Of a stretch of DNA of 64,000 nt, positions 11,176 through 24,196 are shown in pieces. Source of the DNA: Meloidogyne chitwoodi. Its lineage: Eukaryota > Nematoda > Chromadorea > Rhabditida > Meloidogynidae. Position 1 is the stretch's first letter, and every line of letters starts with the position of its first letter. The stretch spans positions 434,001 through 498,000 of the forward strand of contig JACZZP010000015.1 of NCBI GenBank assembly GCA_015183035.1, given 5' to 3'. Both the position numbers and the translations under genes were made by a program. The notes under the pieces were generated by a model, which was given only the letters and a program-made list of their open reading frames with translations, was not told where the DNA came from and ran no database searches.

Positions 11176-13599
11176 TGTCCATACAGTGAAATATCCCTTT
11201 TTATAAAAAAAAATAAATGTCTGATTATATTTTTATTTTTATTATTTTAATTATATCTTCTTTTGATTAGATTTATTTCATAGGAGAAAATTTAGTCTTA
11301 AAAAATTAAAAATATTTCACTAAGAAAAATTTAAAAAAAAATAATTTAAAAAAAAAATAATAATAATATTACTAAATTTATTTTTAAAATTAAAAAAAAA
11401 ATTTATTTTTATTAAAATGTCAAAAGTAATATTATTATTTAAATATAAAAAATTAAACCACATTAAAAATGTTTTTTAAGATTATTATTATTATTATTAC
11501 TTTTTAATATCAAATAATATAAATAAATAGGTAAGTAAGTAATTTAATTTACCCTTTTGTTAAAGAGAAAAAAAAATAAATTAAAAAATAAAAAAAAATT
11601 AAAATAAAATAAAAAAAAAATTAAAAAAAAGGCAATTAGAGTCTTGGAAATTTTTTAAAGATTAATTAAACTTTGAAAAATTTATTAAGTGGATTAACCG
11701 AAAATCTGACCGGAAAGAAACTTTTTTTTAAAAAAAAGGCGGAATTTTAAGGTAAGCAGTTTTAAAGCCAAATAACTTATTTTATAGCAAAGCAATAAAA
11801 AATATTTAAAAATAAATATTTTAAAAATTAAAAGAAATGTTTATAAAAATAGAAAAAGGTTTTAAAAATTAATAAAAAATAATAAATATTTAAAAAAATT
11901 TATTCAAATTAATTTAAAAAATTGAAAAAAAAATTTTAAATTTTTTATAGTGAAGGAGGAATTTTTTTTTTTTTTAATAAAATAAAATTGAATAAATTCT
12001 TTTTAAATACTTTTTTCATTTTTAATTTAAAAAAATGAAAATTAATTTTATTAATTCTTGTAAAATAATTAATTGCAACAAGAGGCTTCCCTCCCTCCCT
12101 CATTTATATAGGTAGATTAATCTTTTTAAATTTTATTTTCTGAATTAATATATTAAATAATCTATTTTTAATTTTATTAAATAATACTTAAAAAAATATA
12201 TTTTTTTGTAAATATTAAAAAAAAAATTATTTTTTTTTAATAAAGGGACGTTTGGGTGCCCAAAATATATCGCCAATATTTTTCGAATATTTTTTTTTAA
12301 ATATTTATTAAAAATAAAGGATAATTTTAAATATATTTTTTAAATTTTTTTAAATGTCACAGACGGATAAATTTGCGACTTTTTAAAACTTTAAATAATT
12401 CACTAATATTTTAATATTTAAAAATAAAATTTAAAAAAAAATTAAATCCTTCCTAATGCTTAAATATTTCTTTAAATAATTTAAAAATGTCAAATAAATT
12501 TTTAATAAATTTAATTTAAAAATAAATGTCAGAAAAAGGAACGGATATGATTTCATAAATGTCAAAAAAAAAATAATTATTTTAAAACTTTTTTGTAACC
12601 AAAAATATACTGTATTTTTGGCGTAGAAAATAAAGCCTAAAAATTAATCTTATTTTTTTACACTTTTAAATAAATAATATAATTATAAATAAATACTTTA
12701 ATGGAAAGAAGATTTAGAAATTTTTTTTTTATTTTTTATTTTCAAATAAAAAATTCTCTTACAATTTTACATAAAAAAATAAATTTTTTTATGTTTAATA
12801 TTTTTTTTTTCTGTAAAATTTTAAAGAAAAATAAATATTAAAATTTTTTTTTTCAGTTTTATTTAAATAAATAAATAAATTATATAACAAAAATCACAAA
12901 AAAATAAAAATAATTTAAAAAATAAAATAAATAAATATTTAATATCTCTTTATTCAATTTCTGCCCAATAATAATAATAATTAAAAAAAAAGAGACCAAT
13001 GCGTAGAAGAGTGTTTTAAGGCTGTTAAAATTAATTAATTAATATTTAAATTAAATTAAAAAATATTTTTTTTTATTTGATAAAATTTAGGGAAAAATTA
13101 AAATTTAAAAAAAAAATTTCAACAGAAATGATGACAAAAATTAAAATAAATTTAATAAATAAAAAAAGGATCACTAAAATAAATTTTAAAATAAAAAGTG
13201 AAGCCAAAAAAAATTATTTATTATTTTTTTGCAAAAAATAATAAATAAATAAAATTTAATTAATAATAAAATAAATTAATTAAAAAAAATATAATCTTCC
13301 AAAAAATAAATAAATTAATTAATTCTAATTTAATTAATTAAATTTAAAATAAAATATAAAAAATTATTTTTATTTTAAATTTAATTATTTCCGTTTTAAA
13401 AAATAAAAATTAAATAATTATTTTTTTATTTAAATTAATAGTAATTAGAAAAAAAAGATTAATAAAAAAAATTAATCTTTTTATTTTTAAAGCCTATCAA
13501 TTAAATATTAAAAAATAAAATTAATTAAATTTACATTTTATAGTAAATAAATAAATAATTTAAAAAACAAATTATTTAGTGGGAAACACTTTTACCACA

Positions 13600-13770
13600 A
13601 AAAAAAAATTAAAAAATATTTAAAAAAATTAAAAAATATTAAAAAAATATTTTTAAAAATATTTAAAAAAATTAAAAAATATTTAAAAATATTTAAAAAA
13701 TATTTAAAATATTTAAAAAATTTAAAAAAATATTTAAAAATATTTAAAAAATTTAAAAAAATATTTTAAT
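13600..13770. repeat. A/T microsatellite-like tract
   Basis: Irregular tandem array of aaatatttaaaaaa units immediately downstream of the last confident TRAPPC11 exon. It obscures where the final intron ends. Confidence 0.7.
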
Positions 13771-13794
13771 TTAATTAAAAAAAAATTTTCTTAC

Positions 13795-16700
13795 CAAAAC
13801 AAAAATTTCTTTAGGTAAAATATAATTAATTAAAATATCAATTTGTTTATTTAATTCTTCCAATTGATCATTTTTAAATTTATTTAAATTATTTAAACAT
13901 TTTATTTTAATTTTAGGTAATTTAATATAGCCACTAATTAATGGAATTATATTTAAAATAAATAAATGTTTTTCTTCTTCTTCTTCTTTATTACAAGGTA
14001 ATAAAGTAAAATAACCCTTTTAAATAATTAAAAATATATTTATTTATTTAATTATAATTTTTTATTTAAATTAATTAATTAATTTAATTTTAAAAAAATA
14101 ATAATAATTTTTTAGATTATTAAAAATTAATAATAATTTAAAAAAAATTAATAATAATTTAAAAAAAATTAAAAAATTTTTTTTTTTTTTAAATAAATTT
14201 TAATTTATTTAATTTAATTTATTTAATTAATTTAAAGCCTAAAAAATTAAAAAAAAATTTAATTAATTAATTATATTTTTTTTTAATTAAAAAAAGTTTA
14301 TAATTTATTTTTTTTATTTTATTCTATTTAGGTATTTTATTAATTTATTTATTAATTTATTTTTATTTTTATTTTTTTTAACTTTATTTAATTTTTTTTT
14401 CTAAATTAATTTAATTTTAAAATTTTATTTAATTAATTAATTAAATTTTAAAATTAATTTTTAATTTAATTTACCTCTTTTAAGCCAGAAAAAATAAATT
14501 GTTGTTCATCAGTTTGTTGTTCAAAAATTAATTGAATAAATAAAGAATCTTCTTCTTTTTCTTCTTCTGATTTTTCAGAATAATTTAAATTATTTTTAAA
14601 TAATTTAAAATAAATATTAAAAGGTAATCCAACATAAAAATAATTATTTAAATTTATTTCTTTTTCAATTAAATTAATTTTTAAACAAATAGGTGAAAAA
14701 TAAAGGGCAAGTTGATTTATATTAATTAATGAACGAATTAATTCTAATGAATTTTGACTTAAAAATAAAAAAAAAAATTAAAAAAATTTAAAAAAAATTT
14801 TTTTTTTTATTTTAATTAATTATTAAATTTAAAAAAAAAATTAAAAATAAAAAAAATTTTTTTTTTTTTTAAACTAACCTTCTCCATTCAATAATAACTT
14901 CACCCAATGTTAATAAATTTTTAGAATTTTGTTCAATATTTATTTTTTTTTGTAATATTTCAACATAAATGTCATTATTTATTAAATTATTTAATTTTTC
15001 ATCTGATAAAATTTCCAAATTTTTAAATTGTTCGTTTAATATTTGTGAAAATGGTCTAGTTTCGCATACTCTAATGGCACTTTCATTCTATTAAAATAAA
15101 TTTTTAGAATATTTTTAAAATTTTTAAAAATTATAAAATATTTTAAGGAGCGTTGGGGGGCACAAAACATTCAAAAAATGAATTATTAAATTTAAAAAAA
15201 TATATATAAATTAAAAAATAAAGACAATAAATGTTCATTTGAGTCTGAAAAGGTATGAGATATTAAGATATTTAATAAAATTCAGTATTTAATTAATTTA
15301 TCAGTGATAGTGTTATCCGAAGAAATTAAAAATACATTTGTGGCCAAAAATACGCAAAAATTAAAAAAAAACAAAAAAAAGTATAATTATATTAATATTT
15401 TAATTTTTTTCTCACACTTAAATTAAATTAAAAAACTTTCTTAAGCTAAATAAAAAAAAATAAAAAAATATATATATATTTTACCAAATTCCATTTAATA
15501 TTTAATATTTTAATTTCTTCAATTGGTTGTTCAATTAAAAGATTAAATCGAAAACATTGTCCAGCAATTAAATATTCTGCTATTTCTCCCTTAAAAATTT
15601 AATTTTTTTTTTTTAATTAATTTTTTAATTTTCTCAAAATACATTTTCTGAGTAAATAAAAGTTTTTGCTTCTTTAAAAGGTGTTAAACAAGAAACACAA
15701 AAATCTTTAACAAATTCAACAGGTTCTCCATCAGAACAAACAAATGCTGTCATCTAAAAAATAAAAAAGTAAATTTTTATTTTTTGTGTAAAAATATTTT
15801 CTTGCGAATAAATGGGGTGTGTAACTTCTTTAAAATTATTTTCATAAAATTTGTCGTCTCTTTTTATCATTTTTATTGTTAATTAATTAACTTTTCATTT
15901 TTTTACTAAAATTTATAAAATAAATCAGAAAAAGAAAATAAAATAATTAAGAAAACGAGTGTTAAAAGAGAGAAAATAATTAGAGAAAAAACAAATTAAT
16001 TAGTAAATACAAACCTTAATATTTAAAGCAATACAATTGTTAGATTTTGATTGTAGTCGGACAGAAAAATCGACCTTAAAAAAAAATTTTTTTTTTTTAA
16101 TTTTTTTAAATTTTTTAAGCCTTAAAAAATCTTTATTTGTTTTTTATCGATAGACTCTAATGACATTTTAATTGTAAATCAAAAATCCTTTTTAATTTAT
16201 GTCTCTCTCTCCTATTTAACAATGAAGTTTATTTCTCTCTTCTCTTTTTTTTCTCTAACTAAAGTAAATAAATAAAACAACACACTCTCTTGTATCACTC
16301 AGAAAGAAGAAGAAAAGAACAGACGACTAAAGAAAAGAGAAATAGTGTTCAAAATTAAATTATTTTTCTTTCTTCTTTATAACATGCCTAAAACTTTTCT
16401 TAACATTTTATAGTTAAAAATGCTTTTGTCACATTTTTTGAGACTGTACTTCTCAGGATCATTTCTGTAGTATGTACTCTCTCGCGGAGACGCAAATTGC
16501 TTCACCAAGCACCCTCGATGATGAGGTTAGGCGTTGCCCTCAGAGCGTGAAGCTTGTTGGGGAAGTCTAAGTTTTGGATGCCCTGACGTTGAAGACCGTC
16601 AGCTGGCCCCTTCGTGGGTCGGCTGTGGGGGCGACGCTCTCTGAGCGGGTGCAATTGAAAAATAAATTAAATTCAAACTAACATTTTTCTCCTTTTCCAA

Positions 16701-19700
16701 CAAAGGAGTAATTTCTTGATTAAATATTGGTACAAAAGTATACCCATAAGTTGCATTATTTGAATTAAAAGTGCTTAGGGAACCAAATTTGTGTTGAACC
16801 AATTTTATTTGTTGTTGAAAATTTAAGTCTTCTTCAATGTAAACTTTTTGGCAAAGAATTCTTTAAAATTTTTAAAATTAAAAAAAAAAATTTTTTAAAA
16901 TTTTTTTCTGACCTAACATTCTTCAAATCTTGACAATCTTCAAAATTATTTAATAAAGAAAAATTAAGTTCAATTGATTCTTCTGTGAATAAAGTAATTT
17001 TTTCAAGAGAAGAGATTATTGACAATTTTATTTGGCGAGGAATTACTCTAAAAAAATTAAAAAAAAAAATTTAAATTTTTTTTTTAATTTTCTTTTTACC
17101 TGATAAATGGATTTTCAATAAAATAATAAAAGTCTTGTAATTTAGTATTATCTTCTTTATTCTCCCAAATAAAATATCCATTATTTATATTAACAACAAA
17201 TTTACGAAACTAAAAAAAATGTTTAAAAAAATTTTTTTAAATTTTTTTTAAATTTTTTATTAAATTTTATGACATAAAAAAGAGTAAAACCACTGCTTGG
17301 AGGGGACACTTCCTCAATATCGAATTTTAGTATTTAATAAATTTAGGAAAAGTCTCAATGTCAAATTCATAAAATTTAATTTTTTAAATTTTAATAAAAA
17401 TTAGATTGTTTCGTGTTGAAAAAACCCAAGTTTTGGATAACCTTGGTGCAACCCTAATAACACAAAATAATATTTAATGATTGTTTTTTTCAAAATTTCC
17501 TTTAAAATAAATTTTTAAAATTATCTTACACAAATATCTAATTGAATATTTTTTGAAGAATTATTATTAGAAGAAGGAGGACTCTGTGCTCTATTATTTA
17601 ATTGTTTATTTAAATATTCTTCAAAATATTCTTTTCCAATTTTTGGTTTAAAATAAAATAAAAATATAATAGATTGGTTAGGATATAAAATAATATTATT
17701 ATTATTATTTGAAGAAAAAAATTCTTTTTGAGTAAAAGAATTATTTTTATTTTTAATAATATTCCAATTATTCAAATTTATTAATTTTGTTGTTTTTCCA
17801 TTTATTAAATTTTGTTGTTCCAAATAAATTGAACAATTATTGTTAAAATTAAATGAAAGAAAAGAAGAATTATTTTTTAAAATTACCTGAAATAAAAAAA
17901 TTTTTTTTTTTATTTAAAAAAAAAAGACACACAAGAATTTTTATTTTATTTTTAAGTGGTCAAGGAGGTTTTTAAACTTTTTTTAATTGAAAAAATTAAA
18001 AAAAGGATTTTAAAAATATTCAGAGAGATATTAAAAATAAAAATGCTAAAATTATTATTTTTTACTGAAAATAATTTTTAAAAAATTGAAAATATTTATG
18101 TAAATTTCCCAAATTTATAAGAAAACTAAAAAAAAATATAATTAGATTTTTTGGTATTTAAATGTGTCTAAAAAGAAGTTTTTTTTTTAAATTAATGTGA
18201 GAATTTTAAAATAAAAAATTAAATAATTTGTGCTTAAAAATATTACAATTTTTAATTTTTCCAATCTCTCTTAATTTAATAAAATAAATTAATTAATTAC
18301 TTCAATAGGTAAAGAATCACCAGAACGTATAATTAAAGAATTATTATTTAAATTATTATCTTCTTCAAATTGTGTTGTTTTAATTAAATTAACAGGTAAA
18401 AAACGTATTTTACAATTTAAAAAAGAATTAATATTTTTATTATTTAAATTATTCATTTCAAGGTGAAATAACAATAAATTATTATTTTGTAAATCATTAT
18501 TATTAGATAAATAATATTGTTGTTGTTCCCATTGTTGACCAACAGAATTTATCTTTTTAAAAAAAAAAGAAATTAAATATTTTAATTGAGGTTATTTTTA
18601 AAAAATAAAAATGTTTTTTTTTGTTTTAATTTTAGTTGAAGAGAAATATAAAAATAAATAAATGTAAAAAAAAATATATATATTAAAATTTCGCCAATAT
18701 CTCAAAACTTAAAATTTGCAAAAGAAATAATTAAAACAAAAATTGTTTTTCATAAACCTCAAAATAATTTATGTAAAAAAAAAATATTTTTAATTTTTTT
18801 TTAATTCCCAAATTAAAAAAAAATAAAATTAAAAGACTTACATCTTCCTCTAAAAACAGAGAATTAGGCAAAATAGGAAAAGGTAACTGAGATTGACCCA
18901 AAAAATATTTTTGTGCATTTTCAAGTATATAAGGCTCTGGATTTAGAATAATGTCAGAATTAAATATTTGTGCCTTAAAAATTAAAATTTAATAAATTTT
19001 AAAAAAATTAAAAAAAAACTATAGCAAAAATCCAATCATTAATATTTAAAGAAAAATAAGCACAATTTGCAATCATTAAAAGAACATTTGGTAAAAGTGA
19101 ATTAAATGAAGATGTTGAAAGTTCAGTCAAAACACGTTTCAGAATCTTTAAAAAAAAATTTTTAGATTTTTATTTTAAATTTAATTAAATAAAATATTAA
19201 AATAACAGATTTAACCAATTAATTAAAAATAATACATATTAAATAAAATAGGTATTCAGACATAAAATTATTTTTGGGAAAAAATAATTTTAATAAATAC
19301 AAAAAAATTTGCGGACAAAATTTGCGGACAATTTCAGAAAAAAATAAATAAATTTTTTCGAAATAAAAAAGAATTATAAAATAAACTCAAAAAATTCAAA
19401 TATAAAAATTAAAAAAAATTATTTAAAAAAAAACCTGAAGAGAATTTCCAAATTGTTTAAAACAAATATATTCTTCAGCAATATTTAAATAAGACAAAGT
19501 AGCAAATCTTTTACAGTGATAACGTTTAAATTGAACAATTGCAGCAGAAAAAAGTTGAATTGATTGGGGATAATTTTCTTTAATATTTTGCTTCAAAATA
19601 AATTTTTTTTTTAAATTTTAAAAAAATTAAAAAAAACTTCAAGAAAAACTTTTGCAGCATGTTCCACTAATTGTACATTTCTGTTCATTTCAGCCAAAAT

Positions 19701-21719
19701 TAATTCATTATTTTGCCAAGGTCGATGTCCAAAATATATGGTTGGGGTATTTAAGTCTTTAAAAAAATTTAGAAAAAATAAAAAAAATTTTAAAATTAAA
19801 TTTTGTAATTTTTTTAAATTATTCTTCCAAAAGTCCGCAAGTTTTTATCCGCAAGTAAAATATATTTATTTCATCAAAGGGATTATTGTTTGATTTTTAA
19901 TAGTTATATGTGTTGGGGAAAAGATATGAAAAGAAGAAAGAAGGTTTTTATTCATCCGAAATAAAATAATTTATGAAAAAAATTGTGGACTTTTGGGAAA
20001 ATAATAATAAAGTAGCAAAAATTAAAAAAAATAAACCTAATTTTATTGAACAAATTTGTCTTTGTTGTTGAGAATTCTTAGCAGCTTTTAATTGTCTTAT
20101 TAGTGTATTTGCCTTTTTTAAATGTGAAGCAGACTCTTCAAGAAAACGTCCAGGATTTTGTGAAGCATAAGCTGCTACTCCATTTGTAACAGCAAAATTA
20201 AAAAGATCGGCAAAAAGGCGATTCTATATAAATATAAAAAAACAAATTAATTTAATTTTAGAATAAAATGTTTTTTTTTAAATTCTTGCGTTGAAAAAAC
20301 ATAAAATTAACAAAATCTTTATTTTAAAAAATTGAAGTTTATTATGAATTAATTTTAATTTAGACCATTTTTATTTATTTAAAACAATTAGAAAATACAC
20401 TAATAGTTTTTTTTTAATTTCGTTTCCAAACCTGTTGAGATTTCCACCATTCAAATTCAATATTTGCCAAGTCTTTGCTTGGATAATTACCAGTTTGTCG
20501 ACCAAAGAAATTAACTGAATGTTTTCTAAATTGATTAAGAGCCTCCAAAGGATTATTCAAAATAAAATTTAATTCACAAATCTGTTGGAAAAATAATTAA
20601 AAAAATAAATATAAAAAAATAAACCTTATAATTTAAAAAACCGGCAATATTTAATAATTCATAAACACAAGTATCTGACAAATCTAAATCTGCAGCAATT
20701 TGATATGCTTGTTTATAATATCTAAAATTTATAAAATAATTTTAAAAACTAAAAAAACCTTAGTGAAGAATGTCTATCTTCTCTAAGTTCTGAAATAAAT
20801 GCTAATTTAAATTGTTGTCGAAGTAAAACTTGTTGGTCATTATTTGGAACACTTCTGGCACGTATTTTTTTAAAGTAAGACTGATATGCTTCCTAAAAAA
20901 AATTTTTTGAAATTTTTAAATAAATAAAAGAATGCATAAAATTAAAACTCTTTAACAATTAAAACCTGAGCGATTTGATAAAAAGCAATTTCTAAACGAA
21001 CAATACATTCTGTTGTAGCTTTAGAATCATTCAAAAGAGGAAAGACGTAAAATTGTCGTGTAGAGATTTTACAAAATTGACAAATTTCAATAGCTTTTTC
21101 TGTTGCTATAGAATCATCAACTGTTGTTTTTGCTTTTTGAACAAGTACAAGTGCTAATTTTGTTTCTAGTTGACCAATGCATTGCCTAAAATTTTAAGAA
21201 AAAATTTAAATAATTTTATTTATTAAATGAATGTTTCTGATTCTTTTAAAAAAATTAAAAAATAAAACAAAAAATAACCTCAAAATATTTAGCCTTGATT
21301 CACATTCAGCCTTTTGCTGCAACCACAATTCACTGTCCCAATCTAAATCAATAAATAAAACAATTAATGCTGGCCTTTCATCCAAATATTTATATTGCCA
21401 ATAACGTTTGATTATCCCTTGATTTTTATTTTTAAAAGAAGAAAGTGTTTCGTTTTGTGGACTCTAAATAAGTTAAATTTTTTGTTTTAAAATAATAAAT
21501 TTTTTAAACCTTTTTGAAATTTATTTTCTTAAAAAAATCATCTTCATAATTGAGAATTTTATATTGGCATTGAACTGATCTTTCTCGTTTTAAATCAATG
21601 AAAGAATTAAATATTGCTTCATGATGAGAAGTTTTTCCACTTGTATCAAGACCATTAAAAAATATTAAACCTCGAAGACAATTATTTATTAAACGAGAAT
21701 CAATTTCTTTCGGCTCCAT
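13795..21719 (-). CDS. TRAPPC11: TRAPP complex subunit 11 (TRAPPC11 / foie gras homologue)
   Basis: Large subunit of the TRAPPIII tethering complex, acting in ER-Golgi transport and autophagy. Twenty-two exons join in frame: 21719-21510, 21463-21279, 21185-20966, 20892-20759, 20721-20625, 20581-20432, 20223-20037, 19756-19638, 19590-19435, 19145-19020, 18973-18842, 18552-18301, 17886-17530, 17209-17100, 17047-16913, 16860-16683, 16074-16015, 15753-15643, 15589-15485, 15087-14879, 14757-14475, 14016-13795. They code for about 1,246 residues (human about 1,130). The N-terminal part carries the foie-gras domain signatures GLDTSGKTSHHEAIFNSF, RPALIVLFIDLDWDSE, RQQFKLAFISELREDR and ALNQFRKH; the C-terminal half corresponds to the Gryzun-type region. 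The ATG is preceded by tttttacag, a likely SL trans-splice site. The last short exon is uncertain. One reading continues with acceptor taaaag near 13585 to a stop near 13538. Asn-rich stretches (around 17700 and 18350) are nematode-specific. Confidence 0.9.
16440..16652 (+). ncRNA. U3: U3 small nucleolar RNA
   Basis: Box C/D snoRNA that guides early pre-rRNA cleavage. The 5' end agactgtacttctcaggatc followed by atttctgtagt matches the conserved U3 box A'/A region. A C'-type motif gatgatga lies at 16517-16524, the invariant box B gagcgtgaagc at 16543-16553, and a terminal D box ctga at 16641-16644 followed by the short 3' tail. The gene is GC-rich against an AT-rich background, and its length of about 213 nt fits U3. 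It sits antisense within the 16075-16682 intron of TRAPPC11, so it is presumably transcribed from its own snRNA-type promoter in the AT-rich DNA at about 16370-16435. I could not name a PSE with confidence. Ends are approximate. Confidence 0.93.
19815..20010. mobile_element. degenerate MITE of the tgcggac family in a TRAPPC11 intron
   Basis: Left arm attcttccaaaagtccgcaa and right arm ttgtggacttttgggaaaat are near-complements. Internal gtccgcaag / atccgcaag motifs are shared with the cluster at 10185-10515. It lies between exons 20037 and 19756. Confidence 0.5.
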
Positions 21720-21828
21720 TTTTTCTGTAAAAAAGGCAAATAAATTTAAAAAAATTTTTTTATAATGACTAAAAAAGAAATTAAGGCTCGCCTCTAAACG
21801 GGACATTTAAAGGGGGAGCGACTCGTGT

Positions 21829-21948
21829 CCCGACATTTCGTCGAACAAATTTGCACGACATTTCGTCCCAACGGCAAAAAATCGTGAGCCAGGGTAAACG
21901 AAATGTAGTTTTTTGCCGTAGAGGCGAAATGTCGTGCAATTTTGTTCG
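21829..21948. repeat. long palindrome interrupted on its right by a hAT insertion
   Basis: Arms cgaacaaatttgcacgacat and atgtcgtgcaattttgttcg, plus inner arms cggcaaaaaa / ttttttgccg, form a near-perfect hairpin. The string gagcgactcgtgt flanks it at about 21816 and again at about 22884, after the hAT element. The hAT copy therefore inserted at the right edge of an older palindromic element. Confidence 0.7.
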
Positions 21949-21955
21949 CCCGAGC

Positions 21956-22879
21956 TAGTGTTGGGAATTTTGAAAAAACCGGGTCCGGGTTCCGGGTATT
22001 TGAAATATTGTGACCGGCCGGGACCCGAACCGGGAAAACCCGGAATTCCGGGTCACGTTTTCAACCCGGTGGAAAAATGACCGGGTCCCGGCCGGGTTCC
22101 GGGTAATTTTAAATTTGTTAAAAATACGTGTAAAAATTCAAAATTGTTTGAAACTATTGTTAATATGTAGTGTTATTCAATTAAATAAATTTATTATTCA
22201 TATAAAAATAAAATTTAATAAATGTAATTGACGGGATTGCTTTGTTCAAAAATTAACCATTTCAGCAGTCTCAAATTTGATCTTTTAAAATTATAAGTAT
22301 CGCGTGCGGAACAATTGCTCAATAGCAACGCTAGTGGCTTGTGCTGTCAGAAATTTCCGAGCAATTGAAGCCAGTTTAGGATTTTTTCATTTTCTCGCCA
22401 CCAATCTAATGGATTTTTTTTTTTTTTTCCAAATTTGGCTGTTTCGAATAAAGTTTTTTTCTGTTCTAATGCCTTTTTTGCTAGTGGTTCTGTTTTAGTA
22501 GATAATAAAACTAATTTTAGGAAAGGCATGATGTTTAGGATTTTGTTAAAGAATATTGGTTGATTTTATTTTTGATTTTTAAACACATGTATATTTATCC
22601 TAGACTCTAATTTATTTTTTATGTAGAAACGCATCGCCAAACTAAAAATTGCGCCAAATTAAAACAATTTTCTTTAAATATTTTTACCCGGTTTCCCGGT
22701 GCAAAAATGTCCGGGACCGGGAACGGGAAACGGGAATTGAAAGTTGACCGGCCGGGACCCGAACCGGGTAAACCCGGAATTCCGGGTCCCGATTTCAACC
22801 CGGTGACTCCAAAAAAACCGGGTAAAGGGACCCGGAAACCGGGAAACGGGACCGGGTCACGGACCCGTTCCCATCTCTA
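21956..22879 (-). mobile_element. hAT superfamily transposon remnant, 924 bp, with TIRs and 8-bp TSD
   Basis: Ends are tagtgttgggaa and ttcccatctcta (TIR mismatched at 2 of 12 positions), flanked by the perfect duplication gcccgagc (21948-21955 and 22880-22887). Subterminal regions at both ends are GC-rich ccgggtcccggccgg-type repeats similar to those in the MITE at 2678-2991. The middle codes, on the minus strand, for a broken piece of the hAT transposase C-terminus. It lies about 110 bp upstream of the phosphatase start codon, so it could supply or disturb its promoter. Confidence 0.9.
22285..22529 (-). pseudogene. hAT transposase C-terminal dimerisation region, frameshifted
   Basis: One frame reads NPLDWWRENEKILNWL, which matches the hAT dimerisation-domain hallmark (P-L-x-W-W-x-x-N). 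The similarity then continues in another frame as LASIARKFLTAQATSVAIEQ, corresponding to the following A-R-K-x-L-x-x-x-A-T-S-V motif, and soon meets a stop. The frame change near 22365 and the absence of the rest of the transposase mark it as dead. A protein search against hAT families would confirm it. Confidence 0.85.
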
Positions 22880-22991
22880 GCCCGAGCGACTCGTGTTAGC
22901 TGACCATTTTGACGGGTATCATTTTGTAAAATCCTTTTTTATCTCTGTCCTTTCACGTTTTGTTAGTGCTTTATTTAATTAATTTAATAGA

Positions 22992-23806
22992 ATGTCAGCA
23001 TCACGAATATTTTGGGTTGTACGACATGCGGAACGTGAAGACAACATTAACTCAAATTGGAGAAAAAATGCAAATCCGCACAAGCTTAAATCAGATAATT
23101 CTCCATTATCTTCTAGAGGTCATGAACAGGCAAAAGAGTTGGCTAAAAGGTTTTTTTATTATAAAATTTATTGAAAAATTGACTTTTTTCATTTAGATTT
23201 TCTAACGTTCGCATTGATCATATTTTCGCTTCTCCATTTGAACGAACTGTAGAGACTGCTACAGCAATAGCAAATGAACGTAAAATTCCTATCAAATTAG
23301 AACCAGGATTATGCGAGGTTATTTTTTTATTTAGAAATATTATTAAAAAAATTTAAGGCTCTATATATGTGTGAAGAACCTCCTAGCTTTGAAGATGCCA
23401 ATGAGTTGAAAAAGCGTTTTCCATTGGTTGATACATCCTACAAATCAATATATAACAAACCAATGCCTAAAGAAGGTATGGGTGATAGTGCCTGTGTTGC
23501 GCGTCTTCAAAAAACTATTGACGGAATTTGTGAGAGATACGAAGATGCTGGTTAGTACTTTTTATTAAAAAAGTGTCACCCCTTTCCAAAGAAAACAAAA
23601 CTAAAAATTTAGAATCTATCGTTCTCGTATCCCACGCTTCTCCAATCGGCGCTATTCACGAAGTATTAGTTAACGAATGGAATTATGTCGGTCAGGCAAC
23701 TGTTACAAAATTTGTTGAAACAGAAAAAGGCTCAAAGCAATTTCGCTTGGAATATTCTTCTAATGCTGATCATCTTTCCAACAAGTCTAATCTTAGACCA
23801 TATTAA
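22992..23806 (+). CDS. histidine phosphatase superfamily protein (phosphoglycerate mutase-like)
   Basis: Four exons (22992-23149, 23197-23317, 23358-23550, 23574-23806) give 234 residues. The phosphohistidine motif is RHAE in WVVRHAERED, with A where many members have G. The second catalytic Arg is in SPFERTVETA, and the second catalytic His is in VSHASP. This is the arrangement of the PGM/UBASH3-type phosphatase branch; the natural substrate cannot be told from sequence. The last intron would be only 23 nt (gttagtactt...aaaaaag) but is required to keep the frame. The ATG follows aatttaatag, a possible trans-splice acceptor. The gene is head-to-head with TRAPPC11, separated by the hAT remnant. 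Confidence 0.85.
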
Positions 23807-24196
23807 AATATTTGCCTCTAATTGTAAGATATTTTAGAGCTTTTTCCTATTCTTGTTGTTGTCATTTATATATCTAGTATATCATGCAATAAAAATTAAA
23901 TTATGATTTCAGAGAGCATTTAATTAAAATAATTTTTTTAAGACGAGAATTTTTTTGGAAAATTAATTTTTTCGAATTTAAAAAGAAATACAAGATCATT
24001 TTTTAATATTTTTAAAAATATACATATTGAGAGGTTAGAAGTTTAAGTGAGAAAAAAATTATATGTATTATACATACACGTGTTTTTAAGGTAAATTCGC
24101 GGATAATTGTAAGAAATTATATAAAATGTTTAATTCCGCAAATACCCGCGCATCCGCGAGAATTTCATTGATTTTTAAATAAGCCACATATTATTC

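Larger units (their letters stand above)
4745..13537. other. 8.8-kb gene-poor AT-rich region
   Basis: I see no exon set with conserved protein similarity. ORFs here are short, hydrophobic or lysine-rich readings of A/T runs. Recognisable content is limited to inverted-repeat elements (about 5655-6015, 9073-9243, 10835-11175), clustered ttgcggacaaaat motifs around 10185-10515, and microsatellite-like tracts (11330-11640, 13240-13340, 13600-13760). The signal exon of the daf-7 gene should lie in the first part of this stretch, but I could not identify it. Confidence 0.5.

Noticed and set aside
16599..16802. C-terminal part (APAQRASPPQPTHEGAS) of the TRAPPC11 exon ORF
   Set aside because: This part reads the complement of the U3 gene beyond a good gttagt donor at 16682, so it is intronic.
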